A stretch of 49,081 nucleotides of DNA from Oscillospiraceae bacterium (GCA_900176545.1 FWXP01000012.1:1-49081), one strand, 5' to 3'; positions 16,431-25,991 are shown, counted from the first letter of the stretch. Numbers and translations: made by a program. Notes: generated by a model from the sequence alone, not told the origin.

Positions 16431-17630
16431 ATGGAAAGATTAACGAATCAGGAGAGGCTCAAGCCCTGGATGGGCGTAGTCTTCTTCGCAGTATTGATGG
16501 GACTTTTTGTCACGGTATGCGCATGGATGCAGGGTACGTGGGGCGTCCCGGGACTTATCGCAACAGAGCTTTTATTCGCTGGAATGTCAGTTCTTCTTTG
16601 TGTCATAAGGAAAGTCAGGATCTCTGAGGTATTCCCCATAAAGAAGATCACCTTAAGGGATTTCTTCGGATGCGTAGTGCTGCTTATAGGAACTTATATG
16701 CTCTCTATTGCATCGATCATGCTGATGCAGTACCTGGTACCTTCCAGCATGGCAGAAGCCGAGGGCATCTCAGGTATGCTTTATGGTCCCGAAGCGAACT
16801 TCTTCTACATTCTCTTCGCGGTAGGTATCCTTCCCGCGATCTGTGAAGAGATGGCACACAGAGGAGCTATCTTCTCCTCCTTCAGAGGCGTGAAGCACGA
16901 GTGGATCCCTATCGTAGTCGTAGGTCTGTTCTTCTCGATCAATCACCTCTCCGTCTTAAGAGGTCCCTTCACGTTTATCCTCGGCGCAGTCTTTGCTTAT
17001 GTAATGGTCAAGAGAAATAACATCCTTCTTACCATGATGATGCACTGCATGCTCAACAGCTTCTCCGTATGCCTGTCATTCATCACGGGACTTGCTAACA
17101 GCGAGACTACGGGAGAAGTTGCAGCAGCCGGAGGTTCCCTCTCCTCACTTGGCCTTGGTCTTATACTCGGATGTGCTGGCCCCGTGCTCCTTGTAACGGG
17201 TATGATGATCATCAACCCTAAGGAACACAAGGCAAAAAGATACATCTGGGCAGGTATCACAGGCGCCGTTATGCTCTTTACGGGTATCGCACTCTTCGGA
17301 ACATCCATGGCCGAGAATAAGATCTTGAGCTCCACCATCTCATACGAGATCACCGAAGCAGGTGAGAGCGAGCTTGTCGACTTCACCGTAGAGGAAGAAG
17401 GAACTTATGTAGTCCAGGTCATGCTGACAGGAGCTGAAGGTGATTACCACGTTACCGTTGCCGATACCGAAGGCAACGTAGCCTGCCAGGGTGACATCAG
17501 CGACGGTATGTTCAGGATCTATCAGGAGAATATCTCTCCCGAACCTGACGACTATGTCATTACCATAGACTCGGGCGACAACGCGGTCGGCGAACATCCG
17601 TCATTCACCGTCACGGTACAGAAAGCTTGA
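16431..17630 (+). CDS. CPBP-family intramembrane metalloprotease with C-terminal exported domain
   Basis: A 399-residue protein. The CPBP (CAAX-protease/bacteriocin-processing) core of 7-8 membrane spans has its three motifs: CEEMAHRG (EExxxR), FFSINH (FxxxH) and HCMLN (HxxxN), all intact. After the last span near residue 293 comes an unusual extra domain of about 100 residues with alternating beta pattern (LVDFTVEEEGTYVVQVMLTG and VTVADTEGNVACQGDI), likely outside the cell. It is last in the PadR operon; AGGGAGG lies upstream. It could cleave a membrane substrate or confer self-immunity. The substrate is unknown. Confidence 0.88.
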   Translation: MERLTNQERLKPWMGVVFFAVLMGLFVTVCAWMQGTWGVPGLIATELLFAGMSVLLCVIRKVRISEVFPIKKITLRDFFGCVVLLIGTYMLSIASIMLMQYLVPSSMAEAEGISGMLYGPEANFFYILFAVGILPAICEEMAHRGAIFSSFRGVKHEWIPIVVVGLFFSINHLSVLRGPFTFILGAVFAYVMVKRNNILLTMMMHCMLNSFSVCLSFITGLANSETTGEVAAAGGSLSSLGLGLILGCAGPVLLVTGMMIINPKEHKAKRYIWAGITGAVMLFTGIALFGTSMAENKILSSTISYEITEAGESELVDFTVEEEGTYVVQVMLTGAEGDYHVTVADTEGNVACQGDISDGMFRIYQENISPEPDDYVITIDSGDNAVGEHPSFTVTVQKA

Positions 17631-17638
17631 TAAACAAT

Positions 17639-17672
17639 GCCCCGTTACTTCAAAGGTAACGGGGCTTACTTT
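17639..17672. terminator. Terminator of the PadR-CPBP operon
   Basis: GCCCCGTTAC (17639-17648) and GTAACGGGGC (17656-17665) form a perfect 10-bp stem with a 7-nt loop, then TTACTTTTT. It lies between convergent genes; the plus-strand direction has the better U-tract. Confidence 0.88.
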
Positions 17673-18185
17673 TTACTTCAGGTCTTCCCTTCTTATCACC
17701 GATACACGGGTGATCTTATTTGCTTCATCCGGGTATTCCTTCTCGAAATGCATCCCTATGGATTCCGCCGTCTTATAGGAAGGAACGTTGGTATATTTGC
17801 AGTAGGAATAAAGCGCAGGATAGTCGGTATTGGTAAAGGCCCAGTCTCTTACTGCGGCAGCAGCCTCCCTTGCATATCCCTTCTTCTGCTGATCTGCTCT
17901 TATATGGTATCCGATCTCGGGGAGCATCTCGCCTTCAATATTCTGCAGAGTAAGACCGCAGTCGCCGATCATCTCACCCGTCTCCTTGAGGCACACGGCC
18001 CAGAGTCCGAAGCCGTAGTCCTCATATCGCTTCATGTTCCTCTCGATCCATTCCCTTACTTTCGTATCGTCGAAAGTATAAGGGTAGTGCTTCATTATCT
18101 CTTGGTCTGCCAGAACCTTATAAAGCGCGTCGAAGTCGTCCATATTCATTTCGCGCAGAAAGAGTCTTTGGGTCTCGATCCTCAT
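17673..18185 (-). CDS. GNAT-family N-acetyltransferase (RimJ/RimL-like)
   Basis: A 170-residue GNAT acetyltransferase. It begins MRIETQRLFLREMNMDDFDA, the standard opening of the RimJ/RimL subgroup, and has the acetyl-CoA loop ADQQKKGYAREAAAA. The ATG at 18185 is preferred to a GTG at 18194 because AGAGGTG is correctly placed before it. It transfers an acetyl group from acetyl-CoA to an amine; the target (ribosomal protein N terminus, small molecule or drug) is undetermined. It is a single-gene unit, convergent with the CPBP operon. Confidence 0.87.
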   Translation of the reverse strand: MRIETQRLFLREMNMDDFDALYKVLADQEIMKHYPYTFDDTKVREWIERNMKRYEDYGFGLWAVCLKETGEMIGDCGLTLQNIEGEMLPEIGYHIRADQQKKGYAREAAAAVRDWAFTNTDYPALYSYCKYTNVPSYKTAESIGMHFEKEYPDEANKITRVSVIRREDLK

Positions 18186-18255
18186 CCGTGTCACCTCTTC
18201 TCTCTTGATATGGGAGTGACATTATAGCACACTTCCCGGAGGCTGCAAGCCGACG

Positions 18256-18921
18256 TCAAATACAGGTAAATCCGGCATGCGGAGCAACTTCCTTCAAGGT
18301 CTTCAAGAACTCAGGCATATCTTCATCCAGGACTGACACCAGCTTCCTGTTATTCTTACCGTCCGAAGATACTATGTTCGCGTAATATACATTGCTCATT
18401 ATAAGGCGCTGGTAAGGTTCACGGTCGATCCTCCTGAGCTGCTCCTCTGTAAAATGCCGTCTCGAGAAAGTGATGGCCCTTACATCCTTAAGAGGCAGTA
18501 TCAGCTCGTTGGCATTTATAAGATAATCCCTGGTCACTATAGTCAGGCTGTCGTACAGTTCAGGCGCCAAGAAGAATGCCTTTGTCTCGGGATCTGCTAT
18601 CTGACTCATGAGCTCGGCACGTCCGAACTTCTCAATAGCAGCATTGAACTCCTTGGGAAGGAATACTCGTACCCTTATATAAGTGTAGGCAACATATACA
18701 TCCATAGCAATCAAGAACAGGATAGCTATATACATACTGGGTGCAGACTGTTCCTTCGCCAGGATCTTCATTACGACCATCAAGATCAATAAGACATTCG
18801 GTATAAGGAGCATAAGAACTATCTTCGTCCACATGGGATTTTTCTCCTTTGAACCATCCTCCTTGATATACGGCGGATCCAACACCCTGGAAACCTTATT
18901 AGTTGCAACTTGTCCTATCAT
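18256..18921 (-). CDS. Two-span membrane protein with cytoplasmic domain, unknown function
   Basis: A 221-residue protein. Two adjacent membrane segments (about 32-51 and 62-82) are followed by a soluble domain of about 135 residues containing DYLINANELILPLKDVRAIT and LVSVLDEDMPEFLKTLKEV. The latter pattern resembles PH-like domains of bacterial membrane proteins, but this is a weak impression. AGGGG lies 12-15 nt upstream of the start, a rather wide spacing. No recognised family. Stand-alone gene between a GNAT gene and the GNAT-AKR fusion, all on the same strand. Confidence 0.65.
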   Translation of the reverse strand: MIGQVATNKVSRVLDPPYIKEDGSKEKNPMWTKIVLMLLIPNVLLILMVVMKILAKEQSAPSMYIAILFLIAMDVYVAYTYIRVRVFLPKEFNAAIEKFGRAELMSQIADPETKAFFLAPELYDSLTIVTRDYLINANELILPLKDVRAITFSRRHFTEEQLRRIDREPYQRLIMSNVYYANIVSSDGKNNRKLVSVLDEDMPEFLKTLKEVAPHAGFTCI

Positions 18922-18996
18922 TTGTATTAATACCCCTATTTTGTTTATCTTTGTAACATAGTTACACTGCTTTATTCTTGGAAACCCAACTTACAT

Positions 18997-20358
18997 TCAG
19001 TTCTCAAAATCCTCTAAGTCCGGGAACTCTCCGGAGAATCCTCTCTCGGGAAGAGACATCAGGAATGACATATCCTCATCGCTTATGGTGAAGTCGTAGA
19101 TATCCAGATTGTTCTTCATGTTGACTGGATTGTTAGCCTTGGGTATCACGGATATCCCCTGCTGCACCAGGAACCTCAGCATCAGCTTCTGGGGACTTAC
19201 AGCATACTTGCGCGCGAACTTCTGTATGATCTCATCTTCATTAAGCCTTCCTCTGCCCAAGGGGCTCCAGGCCTGAACGTGGATATCGTTCTTCCTGCAA
19301 AATTCCACAGCGTAGTTCTGCATATATCCTATATGAAGCTCCAGCTGGTTCACCATAGGCTTGATATCGCAGTTATCAAGTATCACCTTCATATGGTGAG
19401 GCATGAAGTTGCTGACGCCGATGGCTCTTATCTTACCTTCCTTATAAAGCTCCTCCATAGCCTTCCAGGTAGCGATCAGCTTACGCTTCCACTGAATATC
19501 ATCCTTCGTGAGCTTAGGCCAGTGCACAAGGTAGAGATCAAGATAATCCGTACCGAGCTTCTCTATAGATTCACCGAAAGCTTTCTTGGTCTCTTCGTAT
19601 CCGAACTGAGTAGGCCATACCTTACTTGCTATAAAGATCTTATCTCTTGCTATTCCCGAAGCCTTTACCTCAGAACCCACTACATCTTCGTTAAAGTAGT
19701 ACGAAGCAGTATCAAGATAGGTATAGCCTGCGTCGAGTGCATTTCGCACGGCGCCTTCACTGCTCTTATATGTGCCGAATCCTACAGGCTCCACTTCAAC
19801 GCCGTTATAAAGCTTGAATGTCTCCTTTGAAGGCTTGATCCTGTATCTCATCTCGTAGAATTCAAAGGGAGTCGTGCCGTCGAGCTTGGTCTTATTGCCT
19901 TCGCCTATTATCTCGAATCCGCACTTCTCCAAGACATGTCCAGACACTACATTCTCCTTATGGAAAGAAGACTCCAGGACAGTCTGGTGCAGCACTTCCG
20001 TTCCGAACTTAACGAGAGCCTGCATGGTCTCTGTGCCGTACCCCTTGCGCCAGTGATCCCTAGCGAAGTTATATCCTGCTACGAAGCAGTCGATATCCTT
20101 CTTGTAAGAAAGGCCGCAGCTTCCGCACATATAGTTATCCTCGTCCTTGACGCATACTGCGAAGTCGAAGTCCGTGTCACTGTCTATATCTATAGTCGAG
20201 AGCCATCCCTTGGTATCCTCGATGCTCGTATGGGTGTTATAGATCATGTACTTAGCTACTTCAGGATCGGATGTCCATCTGTCGTAAGCATCCTGACAGT
20301 CGTCCATGGTAATAGGTCTTAAGATAAGTCTTTCCGTCTCGATAACAGGAGTTCTCAT
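18997..20358 (-). CDS. Fusion of GNAT acetyltransferase and aldo/keto reductase
   Basis: A 453-residue protein joining two enzymes. Residues 1-175 are a RimJ/RimL-type GNAT domain (VIETERLILRPITMDDC; acetyl-CoA loop RDHWRKGYGTE at 100-110). Residues 180-450 are an aldo/keto reductase using NADPH with its catalytic tetrad intact: D216 and Y221 in LDTASYYFN, K246 in IASKVW, H279 in LVHWP, plus GVSNF and the IPKA cofactor loop. AKR enzymes reduce aldehydes and ketones. The fusion is uncommon; it may couple acetylation of an amine with reduction of a carbonyl on one substrate, or be a recent gene join. There is no stop or frameshift between the parts. AGGAAA lies upstream of the ATG. Confidence 0.88.
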   Translation of the reverse strand: MRTPVIETERLILRPITMDDCQDAYDRWTSDPEVAKYMIYNTHTSIEDTKGWLSTIDIDSDTDFDFAVCVKDEDNYMCGSCGLSYKKDIDCFVAGYNFARDHWRKGYGTETMQALVKFGTEVLHQTVLESSFHKENVVSGHVLEKCGFEIIGEGNKTKLDGTTPFEFYEMRYRIKPSKETFKLYNGVEVEPVGFGTYKSSEGAVRNALDAGYTYLDTASYYFNEDVVGSEVKASGIARDKIFIASKVWPTQFGYEETKKAFGESIEKLGTDYLDLYLVHWPKLTKDDIQWKRKLIATWKAMEELYKEGKIRAIGVSNFMPHHMKVILDNCDIKPMVNQLELHIGYMQNYAVEFCRKNDIHVQAWSPLGRGRLNEDEIIQKFARKYAVSPQKLMLRFLVQQGISVIPKANNPVNMKNNLDIYDFTISDEDMSFLMSLPERGFSGEFPDLEDFEN

Positions 20359-20514
20359 ATGATTTTCCTCTATTCCATAAGATTCTTACGGTTAATCTTA
20401 CCACGAATTAAGAACTATTTAAGAGTTATCTTAGAGGCCTTTAAAGACTGCCGCTTCCAAAGAAGATAGACTAAAGCCATACAAGCAAAAAACTTCTATA
20501 AGGAGGATAAAACA

Positions 20515-20982
20515 ATGAAAGATTTTGATATAAAGTTCAAGGGCAGCTGTGAGGCAAGGATATTCGGAACAGGCGACGAGACTATGGTATTCCCCTCTAA
20601 TGCAAAGATCGACACAGCCAGGGATAAGGGCGATATCACGACGGATACGAAGGAAGTTAAGATAGGTCTTCCTTCTTGCGCAGAGAAGGTGGAGATAGAG
20701 GCGGCAGGTTCTGATATCACCATCGAGAGCTTAAAGTTCGAGACACTTGAGATCGACGCCAAGGAGAAGATCACCATAAGGCTCATCGATACAAAAGGAA
20801 AGATCGACATCAATATGATCGGCGGCGAAGCAACTCTTATCGTTCCTGAAGGCTATTCCTTCACAACATCGAATACGGGAAGGAACAATAAGATCTTATG
20901 CGACCTCTCTCAGGATGTGACTTCAAAAAATATAGTGGAATTCGGAGGAAAGGAAAGCAGCCTTAAGATCATCAGGCTATGA
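20515..20982 (+). CDS. DUF4097-like repeat protein, cytoplasmic
   Basis: A 155-residue protein with a strong AAGGAGGA site 8 nt upstream. It has no signal peptide. The sequence alternates short beta strands (KVEIEAAGSDITIESLKFET, LEIDAKEKITIRLIDTKGKI, GGEATLIVP), the pattern of the DUF4097 / putative adhesin beta-helix. In Firmicutes such proteins often accompany membrane stress regulators. Here it is transcribed alone, divergent from the GNAT-AKR gene. Function is unknown and the family match is moderate. Confidence 0.65.
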   Translation: MKDFDIKFKGSCEARIFGTGDETMVFPSNAKIDTARDKGDITTDTKEVKIGLPSCAEKVEIEAAGSDITIESLKFETLEIDAKEKITIRLIDTKGKIDINMIGGEATLIVPEGYSFTTSNTGRNNKILCDLSQDVTSKNIVEFGGKESSLKIIRL

Positions 20983-21035
20983 GATGATCTTACGACTGCC
21001 ATATAAAAAAGGTATTGAGTCAGGGAATGTATTTA

Positions 21036-22100
21036 TCAGGCCTCAGCTGCCTTGGGTGATATCTCCTTATCCTTCTTCTTCGAATTAAATACGGGAAGAA
21101 GGATGAATGCTATGAAGCATATACTTGCGATGATCTCAGGAGGTATATCCTTCCAGCTGGAGGACTGGTTCTGCATTCCCTCAAGTCCGCCCATAAGGAC
21201 ACCGGCGATATTGTTGTTCAGGAAGTGCATAATGACAACAGCCCAGAGATTCTGAGTCTTGATCATGACATATGAGAAGAAGATGGAGATGGAGATACAT
21301 GTGATGATCTGGGATACGAGCATCGCAGGACCACTCTCCTTTGTGTAATACATAAAGTCGATATCGATGTGCCAGATACCCCAGATAATACCGAAGAAGA
21401 GGATTCCGAGCCGGTAACCGAACTTCTTCTCCATCAATGGCTGAAGATAATATCTCCATCCGTACTCCTCACCGAAGAATGTAAGGTGAGCCATAAAGAA
21501 AGAGAAGGGGAGCATTATAAGTGTAGCTACAGAATTAAGTGAAGTGCAGGACTTAAGTACCGCAGCTATCGAGCCTGACGTACCATTCATTGCATCTCCG
21601 AGTGCCAGGGCCACTACCACCCTTATAATGAGCAGTACTACGAAGAGCACGATAAGAAGTGCGCTCTTCTTGATATTCTTATGTGCGATACCGGCGCTCT
21701 CGTTGATCTCCTTCTTACCTGCAAAAGACAGGATCAATACGATCATGCTTCCTATTGCAAGAGGAGCAGAAAGGATCAGTGTCCATACATCCGTCTTGGT
21801 CCCGGCCATATCCAAAGGTTCGATATGGATAAATACCGCTGCGATGCTTATCGCCAGCATAGCTGCTGTAGTGAGAAGTGTCGTTACATATACTCCCATA
21901 GGAAGCTTTGTGCCTTCTTTGCGTGTAAGTATCCTTCCCAGGATAACTCCGCATGCGGGATACATCATGTGCGTGTTGACCAGGGCCGACAGATCGTACT
22001 GTTTACTGTAGCCGATATACATAAAAATGCTCATCAGGGCTACCATGCCGTATGCCACCGCAATGAAGATCCACAACATCTTTTTGTGATCTTTTTCCAT
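21036..22100 (-). CDS. CPBP-family intramembrane protease, copy A
   Basis: A 354-residue, roughly 8-span membrane protein. CPBP motifs are present: GEEYGWR (EExxxR), WGIWHIDIDF and MHFLNNN (HxxxN). It is strongly similar to the gene at 24903-25955 along its whole length. The start at 22100 (MEKDHKK) is preferred to 22139 because GAGG lies upstream and the paralog starts at the same place. It is encoded just downstream of a two-component system on the same strand. CPBP proteins of this type often process peptides or protect against bacteriocins. The substrate is unknown. Confidence 0.87.
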   Translation of the reverse strand: MEKDHKKMLWIFIAVAYGMVALMSIFMYIGYSKQYDLSALVNTHMMYPACGVILGRILTRKEGTKLPMGVYVTTLLTTAAMLAISIAAVFIHIEPLDMAGTKTDVWTLILSAPLAIGSMIVLILSFAGKKEINESAGIAHKNIKKSALLIVLFVVLLIIRVVVALALGDAMNGTSGSIAAVLKSCTSLNSVATLIMLPFSFFMAHLTFFGEEYGWRYYLQPLMEKKFGYRLGILFFGIIWGIWHIDIDFMYYTKESGPAMLVSQIITCISISIFFSYVMIKTQNLWAVVIMHFLNNNIAGVLMGGLEGMQNQSSSWKDIPPEIIASICFIAFILLPVFNSKKKDKEISPKAAEA

Positions 22101-22249
22101 TGTGATTACCTCAAGTGAATTATTAGTTTCCGATCTCAACGGCGACTATACTAACACACGAGAACTGCAAAAGATCACGATATACGATATCTGAAACATA
22201 TCTTTATATTTTGTTAAACCGGACTCAAGTTCCTTTAATAATTCGGCTC

Positions 22250-23833
22250 TTATCCGCCATATCGTATCTGCGCCTTGAATATGCCGTCTTCGCAAGACAG
22301 CTTCAGCTTATAGCCCAGGATATCAAGATCATTCTCTGCTATGGCAAGGCCCAGACCGGAGCCCTTGCTGCCCCTGGAACTGTCACCTTTCACGAAAGGC
22401 TTCTTGAGCGCATCAACATCCTTATATACCATGGAAGTCTTATTACTTATATTGAGTGCTTCATTAGTATTCTCGATAAAAACAGTACTCCCTTCTTCCC
22501 TGTATCTGTATGCATTGAGAAGAAGATTATCCAGTGCCTGTGAGAAGAGCTTCCTGTCAGTTATCTTACTTACATCTTCGCCCTTTATCTCTGCCTTCAT
22601 ATCGGGGAACGCAGCAAGTCTCTCTTCTATAAGGGATCTTATGGCTATACTTTCCTTCTTCACGGAAAGTTTTCCGGATTCTCCCCTTGAGAGCATCAGG
22701 ATATCTTCGATCTTACGATCCATCAGGTTAACATTCTCGCAGATCTTCCTTGAAAGATCTTCAGACTTGGAAGGATCGGGATCCGTCTCCATGCTCTCGG
22801 CACATGCCATGATGGTAGCAAGAGGAGTCTTGAGGTCATGGGCCATGGCTTCCGTAGTCTTTCTTCTGTATTCGAAGATCTCCCAGATGGTCTTATCCTT
22901 CTGGAAACGTACGACCGACAATATGAGCGCGGCAACGACTGCGCTTGCAGCACAGAGGATGATGATAACAGTACACGTATAGGATGCATACTCAAATACG
23001 CCTCCGTGTTTATCTTCGATAAAGCCTATATACCATGGTGCATCAGCCTTACTGAACTCGCCTTCCTCCCGGATGACCGCATTACCGTTCTCATCCGTTG
23101 TCTCGAAGAATCTTACATCCGCCGACGACAGCTCCGGCGCCATCATGTAGGATATGAAGAACAGACTTGCTCCGCCTTCCCCGAATTCGATATACTCATA
23201 GCCGCTCGTATCGGAAGGAGTACAATCTACTTCATATATCTTGCCACTGTCTTCGATACTTATTACGCCCGGGATAAAGGTATCAGTCTCACGATCTATA
23301 TAAGCGCTCATGAGCTGATAATATCTCGAGTTATCCGCCTCATACATGATCTGCGCTACCGTATCGTAAGCATGCTCATTCTCCCAATAGGTATACTCTT
23401 CCAGCGAGAGCTTACCTCCCATGAAGCTGTTGACGGGATCAAGATAAGATATATCTTCCAGGAAACACATCATATTATCATCACCCGGCAACCTGAAGAA
23501 TGCAGTATCCTTATCAGTATTCAAAATCACATCACCCACGACGATCTCGGCGTAGTTACGGTCAACTAACTGATATATAGCAAGAGCGGTCTTTAATCTG
23601 TTCAGTGCAAATTCGTATTCTTGGCTTCCGGGTTCAGTCTCACTTAGCTGCATTGTATATTCCACCAGCTTATCGTGGTAGGAACCGGTAGTGTTGTACC
23701 TCTGCTCGATGACATTATCTCCTACCTTCTTTATAAGCACTGTCGTGAGCACCGCAAAGAGCAGCAGGCATATGATCAGCCTGAGCAAAAATATCTTTTT
23801 GAACGAGGGCTTAACGATGGAAGTCCTTCTCAT
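22250..23833 (-). CDS. Sensor histidine kinase
   Basis: A 527-residue membrane kinase. Span 1 at about 14-34 and span 2 at about 285-307 bracket a large extracellular sensor domain of about 245 residues that matches no domain I recognise. The HisKA box is TEAMAHDLKTPLAT (His332). The ATP-binding domain has DNLLLNAYR (N box) and KGSGLGLAIAE (G2 box). The protein autophosphorylates and passes phosphate to the response regulator encoded 9 nt upstream. It belongs to the group found near peptide-sensing or antibiotic-response genes in Firmicutes. The two flanking CPBP genes are plausible targets (inference). Confidence 0.93.
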   Translation of the reverse strand: MRRTSIVKPSFKKIFLLRLIICLLLFAVLTTVLIKKVGDNVIEQRYNTTGSYHDKLVEYTMQLSETEPGSQEYEFALNRLKTALAIYQLVDRNYAEIVVGDVILNTDKDTAFFRLPGDDNMMCFLEDISYLDPVNSFMGGKLSLEEYTYWENEHAYDTVAQIMYEADNSRYYQLMSAYIDRETDTFIPGVISIEDSGKIYEVDCTPSDTSGYEYIEFGEGGASLFFISYMMAPELSSADVRFFETTDENGNAVIREEGEFSKADAPWYIGFIEDKHGGVFEYASYTCTVIIILCAASAVVAALILSVVRFQKDKTIWEIFEYRRKTTEAMAHDLKTPLATIMACAESMETDPDPSKSEDLSRKICENVNLMDRKIEDILMLSRGESGKLSVKKESIAIRSLIEERLAAFPDMKAEIKGEDVSKITDRKLFSQALDNLLLNAYRYREEGSTVFIENTNEALNISNKTSMVYKDVDALKKPFVKGDSSRGSKGSGLGLAIAENDLDILGYKLKLSCEDGIFKAQIRYGG

Positions 23834-23842
23834 ATTTCCTCC

Positions 23843-24514
23843 TTAATCGACGATCTTATAACCGCCGCCGATAACAGTCTTGATCTTATCTCCGGAACTT
23901 CCCAGGCTCTTCCTTAATTTCTTGATGTGGTTATCGACGACTCTGTCTGAACCGTCAAATCCTATACCCCACACCAGATCAAGGAGCCTGTCTCTTCCGA
24001 GGACATGACCTTTGTTCTCCATTAGTGTCTTAAGAAGGAAATATTCTTTGGGAGCCAGTGTGAGCTCGTGTCCGCCTGCGATTACATCCATCCTCAGCGG
24101 ATAGAGCTCTATATCGCCGCACTGAATGCTGATCTCACTTTTAAGATCGGCTTCAGTCCTGCTTAGCAGCGCTAAGCATTTGGCATAGAGCACCTTAAGT
24201 GAAAAGGGCTTTACCATATATTCATCCGCACCTATCTCATAACCCTTGAGGATATTATCCTCGTTCCCCAGTGCGGTAAGAAATACTATTGGGCAGCTGC
24301 TCTTCGCTCGAAGTGCCTTGCAGACTTCAAAGCCGTCGGCCCCCGGGAGCATGATATCAAGTATAGCGATGTCGTATTCATTCTTGTCGATAAGATCGAG
24401 CGCTGTGTTGCCGTCAGGCGCCGTATCGACTTCGAATGATCCTTTGCTCCTGAAGAAATCGGCAACAAGAGTCAGTAATTCTTCAGAGTCTTCAACTATC
24501 AGGATATCTGCCAT
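23843..24514 (-). CDS. OmpR-family response regulator
   Basis: A 223-residue response regulator. The receiver domain has the acidic pair ED at 8-9, the phosphoacceptor D53 in ILDIMLPG, T80 and K102 (VKPFS). The C-terminal winged helix (about 128-223) is OmpR/PhoB type, with LAPKEYFLLKTLMENKGHVL and SDRVVDNHIKKLRKSL. It is the first gene of a two-gene unit with the sensor kinase (9-nt gap). AGGAGGAG precedes the ATG. It likely controls nearby promoters, including perhaps those of the two CPBP genes. Confidence 0.95.
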   Translation of the reverse strand: MADILIVEDSEELLTLVADFFRSKGSFEVDTAPDGNTALDLIDKNEYDIAILDIMLPGADGFEVCKALRAKSSCPIVFLTALGNEDNILKGYEIGADEYMVKPFSLKVLYAKCLALLSRTEADLKSEISIQCGDIELYPLRMDVIAGGHELTLAPKEYFLLKTLMENKGHVLGRDRLLDLVWGIGFDGSDRVVDNHIKKLRKSLGSSGDKIKTVIGGGYKIVD

Positions 24515-24605
24515 CCGTAATACTCCTCCTTTATCACCATGCTACCGAACCGATGTGTCCATAGTATATCCATTCAAGGTAAAGTATAAACGATTCACAC
24601 GAACC

Positions 24606-24632
24606 GGCACACATTTCGTCGTTTTGTGTGCC
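24606..24632. promoter_or_regulatory. Inverted repeat upstream of the response regulator gene
   Basis: GGCACACA (24606-24613) and TGTGTGCC (24625-24632) are perfect 8-bp arms separated by 11 nt, about 90 nt upstream of the response-regulator start. It could be an operator. The rest of the 340-nt gap from 24515 to 24854 contains no gene or structure that I can support. Confidence 0.4.
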
Positions 24633-24854
24633 ATTATGTGTGTCGCGGCAGGATGCCGATCGGGTAAAGATTCGACAACACGATAAGCAGAACAGAAAGT
24701 ACAATGTAAACAGACTTCTTCATATCCCTCATAACCATCCCGGCGTTAGTATACGTAGACTTGATTATAAGAAAGGAAACAGGAGAAGTAAACACACTAT
24801 CGGTATCGGTAGAATGGATATCATTATACTGTTAAGCATAAAAGACAATAAAAG

Positions 24855-24880
24855 AACGGGTACCCCGAAGGATACCCGTT
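24855..24880 (-). terminator. Terminator of the CPBP copy B gene
   Basis: On the minus strand, 11-bp arms (one G-U pair) close a TTCG tetraloop, followed by CTTTTATTGTCTTTT. It begins about 22 nt after the stop of the gene at 24903-25955. Confidence 0.9.
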
Positions 24881-24902
24881 TCTGTATAGATCATTTATAA
24901 GT

Positions 24903-25955
24903 TCAGGACTCTGCGATAAGAGGGATCTCTTCCTTCTTCTTGTTAAACAGAGGCATGAGGATGAAGAGCGCGAACAAGAGGCTTGCTACGAAGAACGGAG
25001 GGATATCGCTCCACTTCGCAGACTGGTTCGAAAGGCTATCAGCGCCTTCGAATACTGCAGCCATATTGTTGTTTATGAAGTGCATTACGACTACCGCCCA
25101 GATATTATTTGTCTTCATCATGGTATAGCCGAAGAAGATGGCGATGACGATACATGTGATTATCTGGGATGTGAGCATTACCAAGCCGGAATCCTTCGTG
25201 TAGAACATGAAGTCGGCATCCCAGTGCCAAAGGCCCCATACGATACCGAGAAGTACGATACCGCCTCTAAGACCGAACTTCTTCTGCATAACGGGCTGAA
25301 GGTAATATCTCCATCCGTATTCCTCACCCCAGAAAGGAAGGAATGTCATGAAGTAATTGATAGGAAGAGCAAAGAGCGTCAAGATACCGTTAAAGGTGGC
25401 AAGATTTCCGAGAAGATCCTTGACCCAGGCATTAGCACCTGCGTCAGGAGCTGCGAGCACGATATCGATAAAACGTCTTCCCAGATAGAGGATACAGAAT
25501 ACTACTACCAGGATTATGCTCATCTTCATGTTGTTATGAGCAAGACCATGCTTCTTACGAACTTCCTTGCCGCATGTCCAGAAGAGGATATAAGCGGCTA
25601 TACTTCCGATCATTACGGGGATGGATATGATCATTGTCCAGGCACCCATCGTTGTGCCTGATACATTCATATCATCCAAAGGAATGAAGACTGAGAGGAT
25701 ACTTATCACCATCATAGCAGCCGTTGTGATGAGCATGGTGATATAGGCACCCATAGGAAGATTCTCATCCTTCTTGCGTGTTAAGATCTTGCCTAAGATA
25801 ACGCCGCACGCGGGATACATCATCTGCGTATTGACGAAGGAAGACAGATCATAATCATGCCTGAGTCCGATGAACATGAAGATACTCATCACGATGACTA
25901 ATCCGTACGCGATCGCGATGAATATCCAAAGCTTTTTCTTGGATTCACTTTCCAT
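24903..25955 (-). CDS. CPBP-family intramembrane protease, copy B
   Basis: A 350-residue, roughly 8-span membrane protein, paralogous to the gene at 21036-22100. Motifs: GEEYGWRYYLQP, WGLWHWDADFMFYTK and MHFINNN. The ATG at 25955 (MESESKKKL) follows GAGGTG and aligns with the paralog, so it is preferred to a GTG at 25967. It lies upstream of the two-component genes but is separated from them by a terminator. An inverted repeat GAACGT-aacc-ACGTTC (25992-26007) stands in its promoter region. The likely role is proteolysis within the membrane or self-protection. Confidence 0.87.
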   Translation of the reverse strand: MESESKKKLWIFIAIAYGLVIVMSIFMFIGLRHDYDLSSFVNTQMMYPACGVILGKILTRKKDENLPMGAYITMLITTAAMMVISILSVFIPLDDMNVSGTTMGAWTMIISIPVMIGSIAAYILFWTCGKEVRKKHGLAHNNMKMSIILVVVFCILYLGRRFIDIVLAAPDAGANAWVKDLLGNLATFNGILTLFALPINYFMTFLPFWGEEYGWRYYLQPVMQKKFGLRGGIVLLGIVWGLWHWDADFMFYTKDSGLVMLTSQIITCIVIAIFFGYTMMKTNNIWAVVVMHFINNNMAAVFEGADSLSNQSAKWSDIPPFFVASLLFALFILMPLFNKKKEEIPLIAES

Positions 25956-25991
25956 AACTGATAACACCTCGATAGATAATTATGGGTTTCC

